A DNA stretch of 64,000 bases from Agrostemma githago (lineage: Eukaryota; Streptophyta; Magnoliopsida; Caryophyllales; Caryophyllaceae), in NCBI GenBank assembly GCA_958450325.1, contig OY288242.1, positions 25,426,474-25,490,473 on the forward strand, given 5' to 3'. Every line of letters begins with the position of its first letter. Positions within the stretch are counted from its first letter, which is position 1. Of this stretch, positions 34,719 through 45,913 are shown piece after piece. The position numbers and the translations under genes were made by a program. Below the pieces are notes generated by a model. It did not search any database, was not told where the DNA came from, and saw only the letters and a list, made by a program, of their open reading frames with translations.

Positions 34719-35641
34719 TGACAGGTTAAAGTCGTATGCCTCAAATTACAATTTATAATCACTTAAATCTAAATACTAAAAACGTAGTAGAGTTGAAATA
34801 AGGGTGGAACCCAAGGAAATCAGATTAATCTAATTATGCTAATTAAAGTGTATATGAAATTGACCTCTAATGTAATTAAAAATTGTAGTAACCAAGGGGG
34901 AGATTTATGATTGATATTCAAATAAACTAAAGTAAAAAGCTAATAAATTGAGATATCAAATGATTTAAAAGGAACTTAGACACAAGCACAAATCCACACT
35001 CAATAGTGATTGATCATCGTAAGGCGGTTTTATTTAATAATCTTGACTACTCTATCATGAATATAAAATTCCAATTCTCTTACGAACAATTAACTAAAAC
35101 GAATCCCGTTCTTAATTAATCATAACTATTAAATAAACAACTTAAACAATTCAGTTCTAGGTTCAATTAAATGGAAGCAATATAGATCTGAGAATTCTAT
35201 AGAGAATAAATAGCGCGTACAATCCAATCGCTCGTTAGATATTTATGTGATGAATTGCTTATAGGTACTAATATCAACGTATCCCGTTCAATATTAATTC
35301 CTAGTTGTTACCAATGTAAAGTTAATTAGTAAATCCTACTCAATTAACAATACTAACGATAGAATGAAGAAATCAAGTACTAGTTGCGCATCTAGCAATC
35401 AATAACAACATTCATAGATTTAATAATAAAGCAATCCACAATAATCAATATTAATAATTAAAACATTCAAACTCACAAACGTTTATCGAGTGCTTCAAAG
35501 GCCTGAATCGAATTAAATAGAATTAGTTACACATACTTGAGATTGAGAAAATTGGTTATCCAAGAGTCCTCTTTTTTCTTCCTAATGAACGTGAAACCAA
35601 AAAAATAAGAATTCTAAAACTAATTCTAAAACTAATAAAAC

Positions 35642-35678
<37 letters not shown>

Positions 35679-35894
35679 CTATACTTATAGTAGTCTAATA
35701 ATAATTAAGGTAAGTCTATTACTTACCAAACTCTAGTAAAAAAATAAAAAATAATATAATAATAATAATAATATAATATAGTACTAATTAATAACATGAC
35801 ACTGAAGCCAATGTGATTCAAGATCCGTCTTCAATTCTCGAGCTTGTTCTTTTAGTTCATCTTTTTGTGCCCACCTTATCTTCGTGTTTCAACA
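34719..35894 (-). repeat. 5' LTR of the Athila element
   Basis: On the reverse strand the LTR begins TGTTGAAACACG (35894) and ends ACCTGTCA (34719) right before the primer site. A second, inverted copy of part of it lies at 965-1330. An ATA/AAT microsatellite sits inside. The partner 3' LTR is not in the window; the element was broken at 8256 by a Tekay LTR. Confidence 0.7.
35643..35682. repeat. Trinucleotide AAT microsatellite
   Basis: About twelve AAT/ATA units, within the Athila LTR. A looser run lies near 35755-35780. Confidence 0.9.
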
Positions 35895-36058
35895 CATTCT
35901 CGGCCCGAACCAAAGATTGAGCAACACTATACTCTAAAATCCTCAAATTAACTTATATGATAAGCACACGGATATGACACAACACAATAACACCGATTTA
36001 GTCAACCAAATTACACCTAAAGCGTCGTTATAACCATGACAAAATACGACCCATTAAT

Positions 36059-37426
36059 AAAGTTCTATTTGTGTTACTATAATAGATACTCTAACGTATG
36101 AACGATGTTATTACTCCAACGTTACAAACATGTTACTCTAATAGATATTGTGTATTACAGGAACATTGTAACTCCAACATATGAATGATGTTACTCCAAC
36201 GTTACAAACGTGTTACTTTAATAGATACTGTGTGTTACTCCAAGTAATTTTGTGGGTGTTTGTCCTAGCTTAAAAACTACTTTTGTAAATGAAAAAGTAA
36301 AAATTAGGCCAAACACTCATTTTTAGGGATATCTAAAACTACTTTTAGGAAGTTAAAGCTCTTAAAAACTGTAAATTGACCCATAAAAGCAGAAACACTA
36401 ATTTAATGCTTCTCTTTCTACTTTGAGGCGCCAATAGCCAAATGCTTCTCTTTTGCTGTATGTTCCCTTTCTCTTCTTTTTGTCTAATTAGCTTTCTACT
36501 CTTCATGATACATTGATACATGTTCATGTATTTTCCCATTTATTTATTTTTTGTGATTTTCCATATCTTCTTTAATTAATGATGATGAAGATTTTTTATA
36601 GGTGTTTGAACTAAATCTGTCTTCATACTTCATATGGAGGTAGTCAAACAAATGAAAATGATGATGGTGCATCGGATCAAAACATGACTTCTGTCCATAA
36701 TTCTATCGCTAGATCTCTTATGAATATGAGATAAACAAGAATTAGAAGCATTTATGGAGTACTTTTTAACTGTTTGTTAGATTTTAAATTTGACAAGGAT
36801 GTGTAAAATAATGACATATTTTGATGGATTTTTTATTTACTAGTAGTATGCAAGTGTTTAGTTATGCCACAAAAAAAGTAGAAAGGCCAAACATACCAAC
36901 ATTTACAAGAAACTGTTTTTACAAAAAATTGGCCAAACATTGAAAGTTTTTTTTTTTTTTGGAAAAGCAGCTTCTTAATAAGCTCCTTTGAAAAAGTAAA
37001 AACTCTTTTACGTAAGCCGGGTCAAACAACACCTTTGTTACAAACGTGTTACTCTAAGCCATCTCATCCATGCATTGAATTACCATCCAATGGATGATAT
37101 AAGGACTTAGGGACTCAAATATATAGAAGGAATATGAACCCACCTATATATTTTCCTTCTATATATTTGAGTCCCTAAGTTCTTATATCATCCATTGGAT
37201 GATAATTCAATGCATGAATGAGATGACTTGGAGTAACACGTTTGTAACAAAATTACTTGGACTAACACACAATATCTATTAGAGTAACACGTTTGTAACG
37301 TTGGAGTAACATCGTTCATATGTTGGACTATATTACACAGTATCTATTAGACTGACATGTTTGTAACATTGGCGTAATATCATTCATACGTTAGAGTATC
37401 TCTTAGAGTAAGACAAATAGAACTCT
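36059..37426. mobile_element. Foldback (long inverted-repeat) element
   Basis: The arm from agttctatttgtgttact (36061) reappears inverted to about 37425. The inner arms (37031-37113 and 37136-37230, with tccattggatgat and atatatttgagtccctaag) pair closely around a short loop near 37125. Arms also contain internal repeats of gttactccaacgttacaaacgtgttactctaatag-type text. A further element is inserted in the left arm at about 36252-37033. No gene is present. The superfamily is uncertain; a MULE-like or foldback MITE is possible. Confidence 0.6.
36252..37033. mobile_element. hAT-like non-autonomous element in the foldback arm
   Basis: The ends read gggtgtttgtcctagc and gccgggtcaaacaacacc, roughly inverted copies of the GGGTGTTTGG type seen in plant hAT MITEs. 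Removing the segment restores the foldback arm as read from its inverted partner near 37240, with only tttgt shared at both edges. An 8-bp hAT duplication is not seen, so the superfamily call is tentative. No transposase is visible. Confidence 0.45.
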
Positions 37427-37448
37427 ATACTAAACCAAACTACCATTG

Positions 37449-37505
37449 TTGGAGTAACATTAGTCATACATTAGAGTAACATTAGTCATACATTGGAGTA
37501 ATATT
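37449..37505. repeat. Short tandem repeat, 24-bp unit
   Basis: The unit ggagtaacattagtcatacatt is present about 2.5 times, next to the foldback arm whose vocabulary it shares. Confidence 0.75.
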
Positions 37506-37569
37506 CATCTACCCCTAATCTAGAAGGACTCACATACTCAATATAGAAGGATTCACCTGATCCCTCTTA

Positions 37570-39570
37570 TATATATATATAATTTATATATTACGAAGAA
37601 GACTGGTGCTGATAATGTGTTGTGAAAGAAAGAGTGAAGAGAAATAGGGAGAGATAATAGTGACATGAGAGAGGGAAAAGAATGAGAGAGTTCATCTTAT
37701 TGCTTAATTTCAAAAGATGTGTGGTTAATATCTAAGAGCACATGATTAATTTATTTATAATATAAAGTTTCATCACCATATTATAATTTTTCGATGTCTC
37801 TTAATAAAAGTAATCATTTCTCCAAATTATGATGAGGTGATGAAATCTTATATTATATAATTTTCAGGACAAAATAGTTTTCATGAAAACACAAGTATTT
37901 TGCTATAACGTGATGTTTAACGGAGCTCCTTCTAGATAGAAATTTAGACAAAAGCATAGTCCGCGAACCATCAAATAAACTGCAGATAGAGCAAATGATG
38001 ATTAGATGAAGACTATCCCACATTCGAAAAATTATAAAGTTTCATCAAACAAATCTTTTGAGTCTTAAAAAAGCTTTTTCTATACACTTACGTAAAAAAA
38101 TTATAATAAGGTGATGGAATTCTATAATATAAATAAGACTAATAATAATTCGTCCTTAGACATCAATCAACAATCTTTTGACTCATAAAAAAATTCCCAA
38201 GAAAGGTGACATCAACTAATAATTATCCCCCATCGACAAATTATACGGTGTAATAATTAATAAGGTGATGAATTTCTAGTACGGAGTATATAAATAAGAG
38301 TAGTCACCTTGAATACAAATAATAGTAAAGTTACTTATGCTTTGTTGTATTTTATAGGATTTGAGATGTTTCTGGATCATTTCGAGTCTTCCCACATATT
38401 GATAAACACCGAGGAGACGAGAGCAACCTAGGACAAACTAAGTTTTGTGACAATGATAATGACACATAGTTGGTGGATTGCATAAATTTGTGAGACTACC
38501 CAACAGTAGAAAGTAAGTCGAAGGTAAAAGTATATACGTGAATGTGTTTTTAGGGAGGTAATATCTACGGTAAACATCAGTATTATTATAAATAAGTAAG
38601 TGACAGAATATTAAGGGGTGAACGATTATTCTTAATCCTTTTAATTATTATAATAATATATTTAATCTATTACATTAATGTGATGTTTTACAAGTTTCGT
38701 CTTAAAACCTTAAAATTTCATTCAACAGAAAAATTATGGTAAAAATATTTATGAAAATGAAATAATTAGATGCATGATAGAAAATGCTTTCATTAGAGTA
38801 TAAATTTCATATTATTTGCTCGAAAAAGTGATGAATCCATTATTTACTCGAAAAAAAGTTGAATCTATTACATATAAAAATAGTAAAATTATCTCACATC
38901 AAAAAATTATAACGATGTGATAATATTCTATATTATATATAAGAGTAATCATTCGTCATTATTAGATATCAACCACAACTCTTTTGTGTCTTAAAAAGAG
39001 TTCTTAAGATTATAAATTAAGTAAAATTATCCCAAATCGAAAAATTATGATGATGTGAAGGAATTCTATATTATAAATATAACTAATCATTCTTGTTAGA
39101 TTTCTACCAAAACACTATCGAGTCTTAAAAAAACCTCTTAAGATAATAAACTCAATTAAAATTACCCAAGAGTTTTTGAGACTATGTCTAAACTTAAGTC
39201 AAAATTATCTTACATCGAAAAATTATGACGAGGTGACTAAATCCTACATTATATACTTCCTTCGGGTTTCTTTTTATATTTGCCTCCTTTCATTATGATA
39301 CTCCACACATATATTCATTAAATGGGGCAAACATAAAAAACCGGAGGGAGTACTTTGTATAAGATTAATTATTCGTTCTTAAATATCAACAAAAAAATCT
39401 TTTGAGTTTTAAAAAAGAACTTGAGACTATAAACTTAAGTAAGATTATCTCACATCGAAAAATTATAATAAGGTGAAGAAATAATTCTATTATTACTCTA
39501 TTTAATAAGAGTAATCGTTCGTCCAAAAATTATAATAAGGTGATCGAATTCTATTATATATATATACTCC
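37570..39570. repeat. Degenerate tandem array, about 150-bp units (left copy)
   Basis: Units share the order: pcacatcgaaaaattatgat-type word, aggtgatgaaattctat, tattataaataagagtaatcattcgt, agatatcaacaaaaa, cttttgagtcttaaaaa and gttcttaagactataaactt. The word cgaaaaattat occurs near 38025, 39045, 39220 and 39457 with spacings of about 140 to 240 bases. The stretch 38640-38890 is not repeated within this array but is repeated at 56750-57000. A MITE (39256-39350) lies inside. The array resumes at 42488 beyond a solo LTR. Confidence 0.7.
39256..39350. mobile_element. Stowaway-like MITE, 95 bp
   Basis: The ends cttccttcgggtttctttt and aaaaaaccggagggag are inverted copies with changes. TA flanks both sides (39254-39255 and 39351-39352). 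It is inserted within the 150-bp array. Confidence 0.75.
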
Positions 39571-42483
39571 TGTGGACATGGCACAGTCTATCCCGATGCG
39601 GCCACGCGCGGGTTTGGGTAGACGAATGAATCTCGTCGTAAGATTGTTCTCGAATGGAAATTTAAATCAGAATGAAGTCGCCACTGAACTTTATGGGAGT
39701 TTGGACCCGTTTGAACCCACTCTGTACTTAGACGTACCGCGCACCAAGCACGGTATGCCTTAGTACTAATGCTTGTGGGAGTTCGTCCCTTTGCATCACA
39801 CTACCGATGTGTAATATATCGAATATCGTGTATCGAATGACTCTCGCGACCAATGGTTTCGGGCATCCGGAAATCGTAGATTCTAAGTAAGGGGTGAAGG
39901 TACGTGTTGGGAAGCCCACGAAGGACACCTAACCCCGCTCGCACATAGCGGCCTCTACTAAGATATCGATTGATGTTCTTGTACGCGCGTTAGTAAGATG
40001 GTGAAATGTTATGACAAACATTGTTTTATGCTAGACATGCGAATTGTATGTTCACTACGTTGTTTATTGCATCTCGGTTTGTATTGTCGAAGTTGTTTTA
40101 GCATGTGATGTTCATTTAAAAAAAAGGATAAACGCCAAACAACGAAAATAAATAACTTGAAAGTAAATTACAAGTTACACGAGCGGAAATACTACCCGGA
40201 TTTCACAATATGACATGAACAAGTAATTGAACAATTGCAATAATCGAAATGGACCGACAAACATAAACTACACGTGGGTTCGCGAATAGAAAACGTAAAA
40301 AGAATCTGTGAATTGAATGATTGGACAGACTCTGATCGGCTACTCATTGCGTTGCACATTGATCAGAGGACAAAATCTAGGCGCATGGTCCCTTGTGCCC
40401 TGGAACTCAGGCACAGGAGGACATGCGTCCCAAAAGTCAGGCGCAGGGACTATTGCGCTTGAATCTATGACGTACAGGACCCAAGCGTGATGCTATTTTG
40501 ATCCCGAGGCCTTGAGGTGTCTCGTCTCGACTCATCATTATAAATATAAAACTCTCCACATATCGATACCATTGCTTGGCTAATAATAACCTACGATATT
40601 CAATTTAGCATCAACTAGTGTTCGTTTAAGTCGTCTTTTAATGATTCCTTAATATTCAACCATCGATTATGCAATCGATATCGAATATTTAGGAAAAGAA
40701 AGAAATGATGCGTCGAAGTCATGCGACAATTGATTATGTGATCACGTTACAAGCTTGGGATCAGATGCACGCCATGAGGCACCCTGATCCTTAGGTGCGG
40801 GAGGTCACGCATTCCAATATTAAGCCGCCATAACCCAAGCGCGTGGATTGGCTGTTTTCGGACTTTAGGCAGATTCGATTATCTAATGCGTTCGATTGAA
40901 AAGTTCGATTTGTCACGGTGAAAGTTTGATCCTTTGCACTATTGACATCGTTGTTTGACCGTTAGGCCTACGATGTTCAAATGACGTCATTGGATAATCG
41001 CTCAAAGTCGATAATGACTCGTCATTGCGAACATTATGTCCTTTGCATTTCGGCATCGTTGTTTGGCCATTAAGGCCTACGATGCTTTATTTGGTGTCAC
41101 CGAACATTCACTCGAGTCACGTTTTAGAAAATATTCTGAATGTTATATATACACAGTAATGGTAATAGATATGTGAGAATTAAGAGTTACTCCCTCCATT
41201 CAAATTTAAACTACACATTTCTCTTTTGCACATTTGTCGAGGCACGTTTGCAACATCGATATCTTTCATTTTACATTAGCAAAAATTATAGAAATTTGAT
41301 ATTCATAAACAACTTACAAAGATGAATCAAACAAGATCCCATATGACTATATTTTCTTTTATAGATTGTCGAGAATATCGAAGATTCCCTTTAGTTGTGA
41401 ATAGTGTCAACAAGAGAAATGTGTAGTTTGGATTTGAATGGAGGGAGTACATTTTAGTAGCAATAATATAAATGCGATAATTAAAGTTAGATGTTGGCGT
41501 ACGAAAATGTAAAAGTTAGTATACGAGAAATTAAATGTTAGTAGTTAGATGCGATAAATAAAAGTTAGTAATGTTAGATGCAAAATAATAAATGGAGTTG
41601 TTTACACCCTCAACCTACATGTCAATGTTACAAAGTATGGACTCGTATTGGTATCGCCACGGACATGAGGAGGTCATTCGGTTATGTAGGAGAGTTAAGG
41701 TGTGCCAAAATTTGTGTATGATGTGAGAATGGGTGAGAGTAAGCCTTTTTATCTCTCGGTTTTCTGTTTTGGAATTGCTCCTTGTAATGGTTGAAGAAAA
41801 TATTTTGACTCATAAAATGTGTTTTTGAAAATGGTGGAAGGACTTAGCTCGGTTTTCCAACCAAGAATGTTTGAAGAGGATTTTTTTTGATTCAGAATTA
41901 CTGCCTCGAAAATGGCCGAGGTAGGGTGGTATTTATAGAGTTAGGTAGGTTTGAGAATGTGCTTGGGTGCCAAAATCTAGTTTATGATTTCAAAACACAG
42001 GCACGGGAGGGCTCTGATTCTCGAGCGTGGGAGCTCGTGCGCTTCATTTCTCAGGCACGGGAGTTCCCGCGGTGCAATTCTGAGGTGCGAGAAGTTGCCC
42101 AAAATACGGGATTGATATCCGCATTAAATGGGGTATGATTTTGATACGGTTTTGAGTTGATTGATAATGCATTTCGACGCCTTTTGACATTTTGGCCTGT
42201 TTTGGGTTTTTGACTTTGACCGGGCTTGACTCGGTCGACGAAAGACGGTTTTCCCCCGGATGCGGTTTTGGCTCAAAGTAGCTTTATTTTATTGGAAATG
42301 ACTCATTATGTCTGGATTCGAGGTCGGTTTTGAGAGATTTGTACTCCGCAATGTGCCCGAGTCCGATACCATTGATTACGAGCCCATATTCGAGCATATT
42401 GATGCATGTTAACGTCCGATCATCATCGGATGTTTGGCGGAAAACTACTACAGACACCAACAGACAAAATGTGGGTGTCTACA
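39571..42483 (-). repeat. Solo LTR of the TGTAGACACC family
   Basis: On the reverse strand it starts TGTCTACA-complement TGTAGACACCCACATTTTG and ends GCCATGTCCACA. It is flanked by actcc (39566-39570) and actct (42484-42488), a 5-bp target duplication with one change. It aligns along its length with 52704-55181. No internal region is attached, so it is best read as a solo LTR left by LTR-LTR recombination. A TATA box (reverse of atttata, 41931-41937) and a conserved cctcaacctaca word (about 41609) are kept. Short frames inside carry no domain. Confidence 0.8.
41190..41447. mobile_element. Stowaway-like MITE, 258 bp
   Basis: The ends ctccctccattcaaattta and gatttgaatggagggag form long inverted repeats that extend over acacatttctctt / aagagaaatgtgt. 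TA flanks both sides (41188-41189 and 41448-41449). It is inserted in the solo LTR. Confidence 0.88.
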
Positions 42484-42488
42484 ACTCT

Positions 42489-42860
42489 GTAAATAATAGT
42501 AATCGTCTGTCCTTAACTCAGATATAAAAACAAACTATTTTGAGTCTTAAAAAGAGTTCTTAAAACCATAAACTTAATTAAGTAAAATTATTCCACATCG
42601 AAAAATTATAATAAGGTGATCAAATTCTATTATACAAAATTAAGAGTAATAATTCGTCATAATTATGATGAGGGGATGGAATTCCATAATATAAACAAGA
42701 GTAATTATTCGTTATTAGATATCAACAAAAAATAGTCTTAATAGAGCTTAAAACTATAAACTTAATTAAAATTGCCTCACATCGAAAAATTATGATAAGG
42801 TGATCAAATTTAATAGAGGTGATGAAATTTTATATTATAAATAAAAGTATTTATTTGTGA
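42489..42860. repeat. Continuation of the 150-bp array
   Basis: The same words as in 37570-39570 return directly after the solo LTR (ttgagtcttaaaaagagttc near 42540, cacatcgaaaaattata near 42595 and 42779). The LTR therefore inserted into a pre-existing array. Confidence 0.75.
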
Positions 42861-42889
42861 ACCAAGTGAGAATGTGGACTTGGACCAAC

Positions 42890-43358
42890 AATTAATTTCG
42901 CATCAATTTGTCCATAGATATCAACCAAAATTCCAAAGCAATGTCTATCCTCCAAAGATGTGTCGGAGAGGAGGAAGTGAGTCGTATAAGTGGATGTCCT
43001 ACGGCTAAGGAGATTTAGGACTCCATCGCGCTTGCTTATGAGGGTACGTCTCAAGTCAAAAAGCACCTTATTGACCTTTTCATGCAACAATATGAGATGT
43101 TTCACAAGTCAAAGGACGAATCCATAAATAGCATATCGAGTCATTTTTCTTGTATCATTAATGAGCTTAAAAGTCTAGAAAAAGATTTCGAGTCGGAAGA
43201 CATCATTGAAAAAGTTCTTCGTAGTCTAACCGATAAATGGCAACAAAAGGTCACCGCCATAGAGGAAGCTAAAGATTTATCCATCTTGACTCTTCATGAA
43301 CAAATGGGATCACTTATGGCTCATAAGCTAAAGTTAGTGAAGCGTTCTAGTGATAACT
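42890..43358 (+). pseudogene. Copia-type gag fragment
   Basis: The fragment reads NSKAMSILQRCVGEEEVSRI, then CPTAKEI, a stop (TAG at the usual Trp of the KE.W motif, near 43018), then YEGTSQVKKHLIDLFMQQYE, FHKSKDESINSISSHFSCII, LRSLTDKWQQKVTAIEEAKD and EQMGSLMAHKLKL. This is the UBN2-type gag domain of Ty1/Copia polyproteins. It has no start codon with context and no LTR, and the right end is cut by the LTR at 43359. Confidence 0.85.
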
Positions 43359-45913
43359 TGTAGACACCCGCATTTTGCATGCTCGTGGCTATAGCAGTCT
43401 CCGACAAAACACCCGATGATGATCGGACGTAAACATGCTTTAATGCGCTCGAATACGGGACTCGGAATCAATAGTATCCGATGTGGGCACTTAGTGGATT
43501 ACAAATCTCTACAAAATGACCTCAAATTCAGACTCAGTGGGTCGTTCCCAATAAAATAAAGCTATTTTGAGCTAAAATCGTCACCGGAGACAAAACTGTC
43601 TTTTGCGACCGAGTCAAAACCCGGTCAAAGTCGAAACCCAAGACGTAACAGGCCTCATGCTGCGTCGAAGTGCAAAATAAGACAAACAAAATCAATTCAA
43701 ATAAAAAGTCAAAATAAAACCCCAACCTTCCCTATTTAGGCTCACCCGCCTATGGGCACTCGATCGAGTGCCTAAGGGCCACTCGATCGAGTGACCCTCC
43801 TAAAAATCGTCAGGGAACCTGTCAGTGGGGCACTCCATCGAGTGACTCTAGACGGGGGTAATAAGGGATGGCAACGGATCCGGGATCCGATCCGGATCCG
43901 CAAGATCCGGTCCGTACGGATCGGATATGGATCCTAAATTTTGAGATCCGTTGGATATGGATCCGGATCCGGATCCGCTATCTTTAAACGGATCCTGATC
44001 TGGATCTTAATAAATAAATCCGGATCCGGATCCGCAAATCCATTTTATTAAAAAATTAACAATAGTAAAAAACTTAGAACTTTAATTTGTGTTTTTTTTT
44101 GGTTATTTCTAAGACTCTTATTTTTAGTTTATTAATCTTTGATTATGAATCTTTATATTCAATTTTATTTGTAAAATTATGAAAATTATATGGTCGTAAA
44201 TACCTATTAATTAAAAAATTTGTTGAATTTAAGTAAGAAATTGGATCCGCGGATCCAATCCGGATCCGGCGGATCCGAATCTGGATCTACATTTTTGAGA
44301 TCCGTCGGATCCGGATCCGCTACTAGGAGTGCGGATCTGGATCTGGATCCATGCGGTTCCGGTCCGGATCCAATCCGTTGCCATCCCTAGGGGTAATATC
44401 TATATATACCCCCTTTGCACATCATTTGAGAAGAGGCTTTTTGAACCCTTCTTCCTCCACATTCCTCCACATTTTCTAAGAGTCTCACACACTCACAGAC
44501 ACAAGCCATTCCCGAGATCAAAACTCGTCAAAAACCGAGAACATATTCTCCCTAATCACACACCCTAACTCGTCTAACACACTCGAACCGCTCCCGTACC
44601 TACGACGACACTCTACGACGTCGTTTTCCGAGACTATTAACTTGTAGGTTGAGGGTGTACCAAATCCTGCTTCTCTAATCTAATTTTCTTTTTTATTGTT
44701 GTATAATAGTTACTAACTACTAACTTTTATTTACCGTTCTATTAACATTTAATTTCCGTTTACTAACTACTAACATTTCATTTTTTTGCATCTAACTTTT
44801 AATTATTGTTCCTAACATTACTAACAATCTAACATCTATACTTATATTCCATCATATATAATACCGTGTATATTAATTTAAAAAAACAATTTTTGAATCA
44901 ATTCAAGCAAATATCTGATGATGCTAAATCGATTATCGTAGGTTTCAAAAAATCGAATTACGATATCGAAATGCAAAGGATCTAACATTTGTGACGACAA
45001 TCGAATTTTCAAGTCGAGTATGTTCGATAACAAATTCCGTTCAAAATCCGTTATATTCCTCCGAAAAGTCGTACTGGAGGTGGCGCCCTTCGAGGCATGC
45101 CGCCCTAGACACTCAAGGGTTAGGTCGCCTTATGGCGTACGCATAACCGTTGTATTATAACGCGATTGCGGTGACTTATTATTGAGCGTATTCGATACCA
45201 TTTTCAAAATATTACTTTAAAGGCACGATGTTGACTCCGTAGTCAAACGTCGTGCCTAAAAAAGTCGTCGACAGTTGAATTAGCGTGAAACCCATTGATG
45301 CCGAATCGATCATCATATGGTCCGTATGGACCGACAATGACATCGTGACGCAGACAGAATCGATATTCATCCTAGTTTAGTTAACTCCGATTTCACAAGC
45401 AACGCTCCGAAATGCTTGATACCGGTTCTGCAACCAAGTGTCATGCGTAACGAGTTATCAAGAACCGAGTGAGTATAAATTATTTAATATTGATGTCTAG
45501 CTCGATTATTTCTCAGTTTGTATCATCAATTTACGAAATGGGTCGTTTTGAAGCAAACCTTTCGCCTGTTACAGAGGGCACTCGATCGAGTGCCTAAGGG
45601 CCACTTGATCGAGTGCCTAAGGGCCACTCGATCGAGTGACCCCCTCCAAAATGGGCAGGAAGTCCTCACGAAGGCCACTCGATCGAGTCCCCTTAATGAC
45701 TCGATCGAGTAGCCCCTATAGGCCTCCAATGAGAGCCTAAAGGTGCTATAAAGTCCCATTACGCCATGTTTACGACTTTGAGCAACGTCTCGTATGACTA
45801 GTCCTATATTGACGGCTCTTTAGTCGTATCCAATATAGGACGGGTCAAGACATTCCTATTTTGCTATGTTAAGACGGGACAAGACTTCGAGGCCTCAAGC
45901 TATCACTATGTTT
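43359..45913 (+). repeat. LTR of the TGTAGACACC family, 3' end cut (copy A)
   Basis: It starts TGTAGACACCCGCATTTTG at 43359, against the Copia gag fragment. It aligns with 52704-55181 through the conserved early block (acacccgatgatgatcgga), two clusters of CACTCGATCGAGTG (43755-43845 and 45578-45715), a TATA box (44401-44408) and the word gtaggttgagggtgt (44645). The 3' end is cut by the palindrome at 45914. A hAT MITE sits at 43863-44389. Confidence 0.75.
43863..44389. mobile_element. hAT MITE, 527 bp, ggatccggatcc-rich
   Basis: The ends aagggatggcaacgg and ccgttgccatcccta are inverted copies with one change. The 8-bp target duplication ggggtaat is perfect (43855-43862 and 44390-44397), as for hAT elements. 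The ends are packed with ggatccggatccg words and the middle is AT-rich. There is no transposase. It landed about 10 bases upstream of the TATA box of LTR copy A. Confidence 0.88.

Noticed and set aside
36252..37033. Firm assignment of the inserted element to hAT
   Set aside because: The expected 8-bp target duplication is not visible, so only a tentative label was given.
39572..39763. Short plus-strand frame at the edge of the solo LTR
   Set aside because: It is the reverse reading of the LTR end and has a counterpart in copy B that is not open.
43082..43363. Possible host gene
   Set aside because: The protein is the UBN2-type gag of Copia elements, with an upstream in-frame stop and a cut end.
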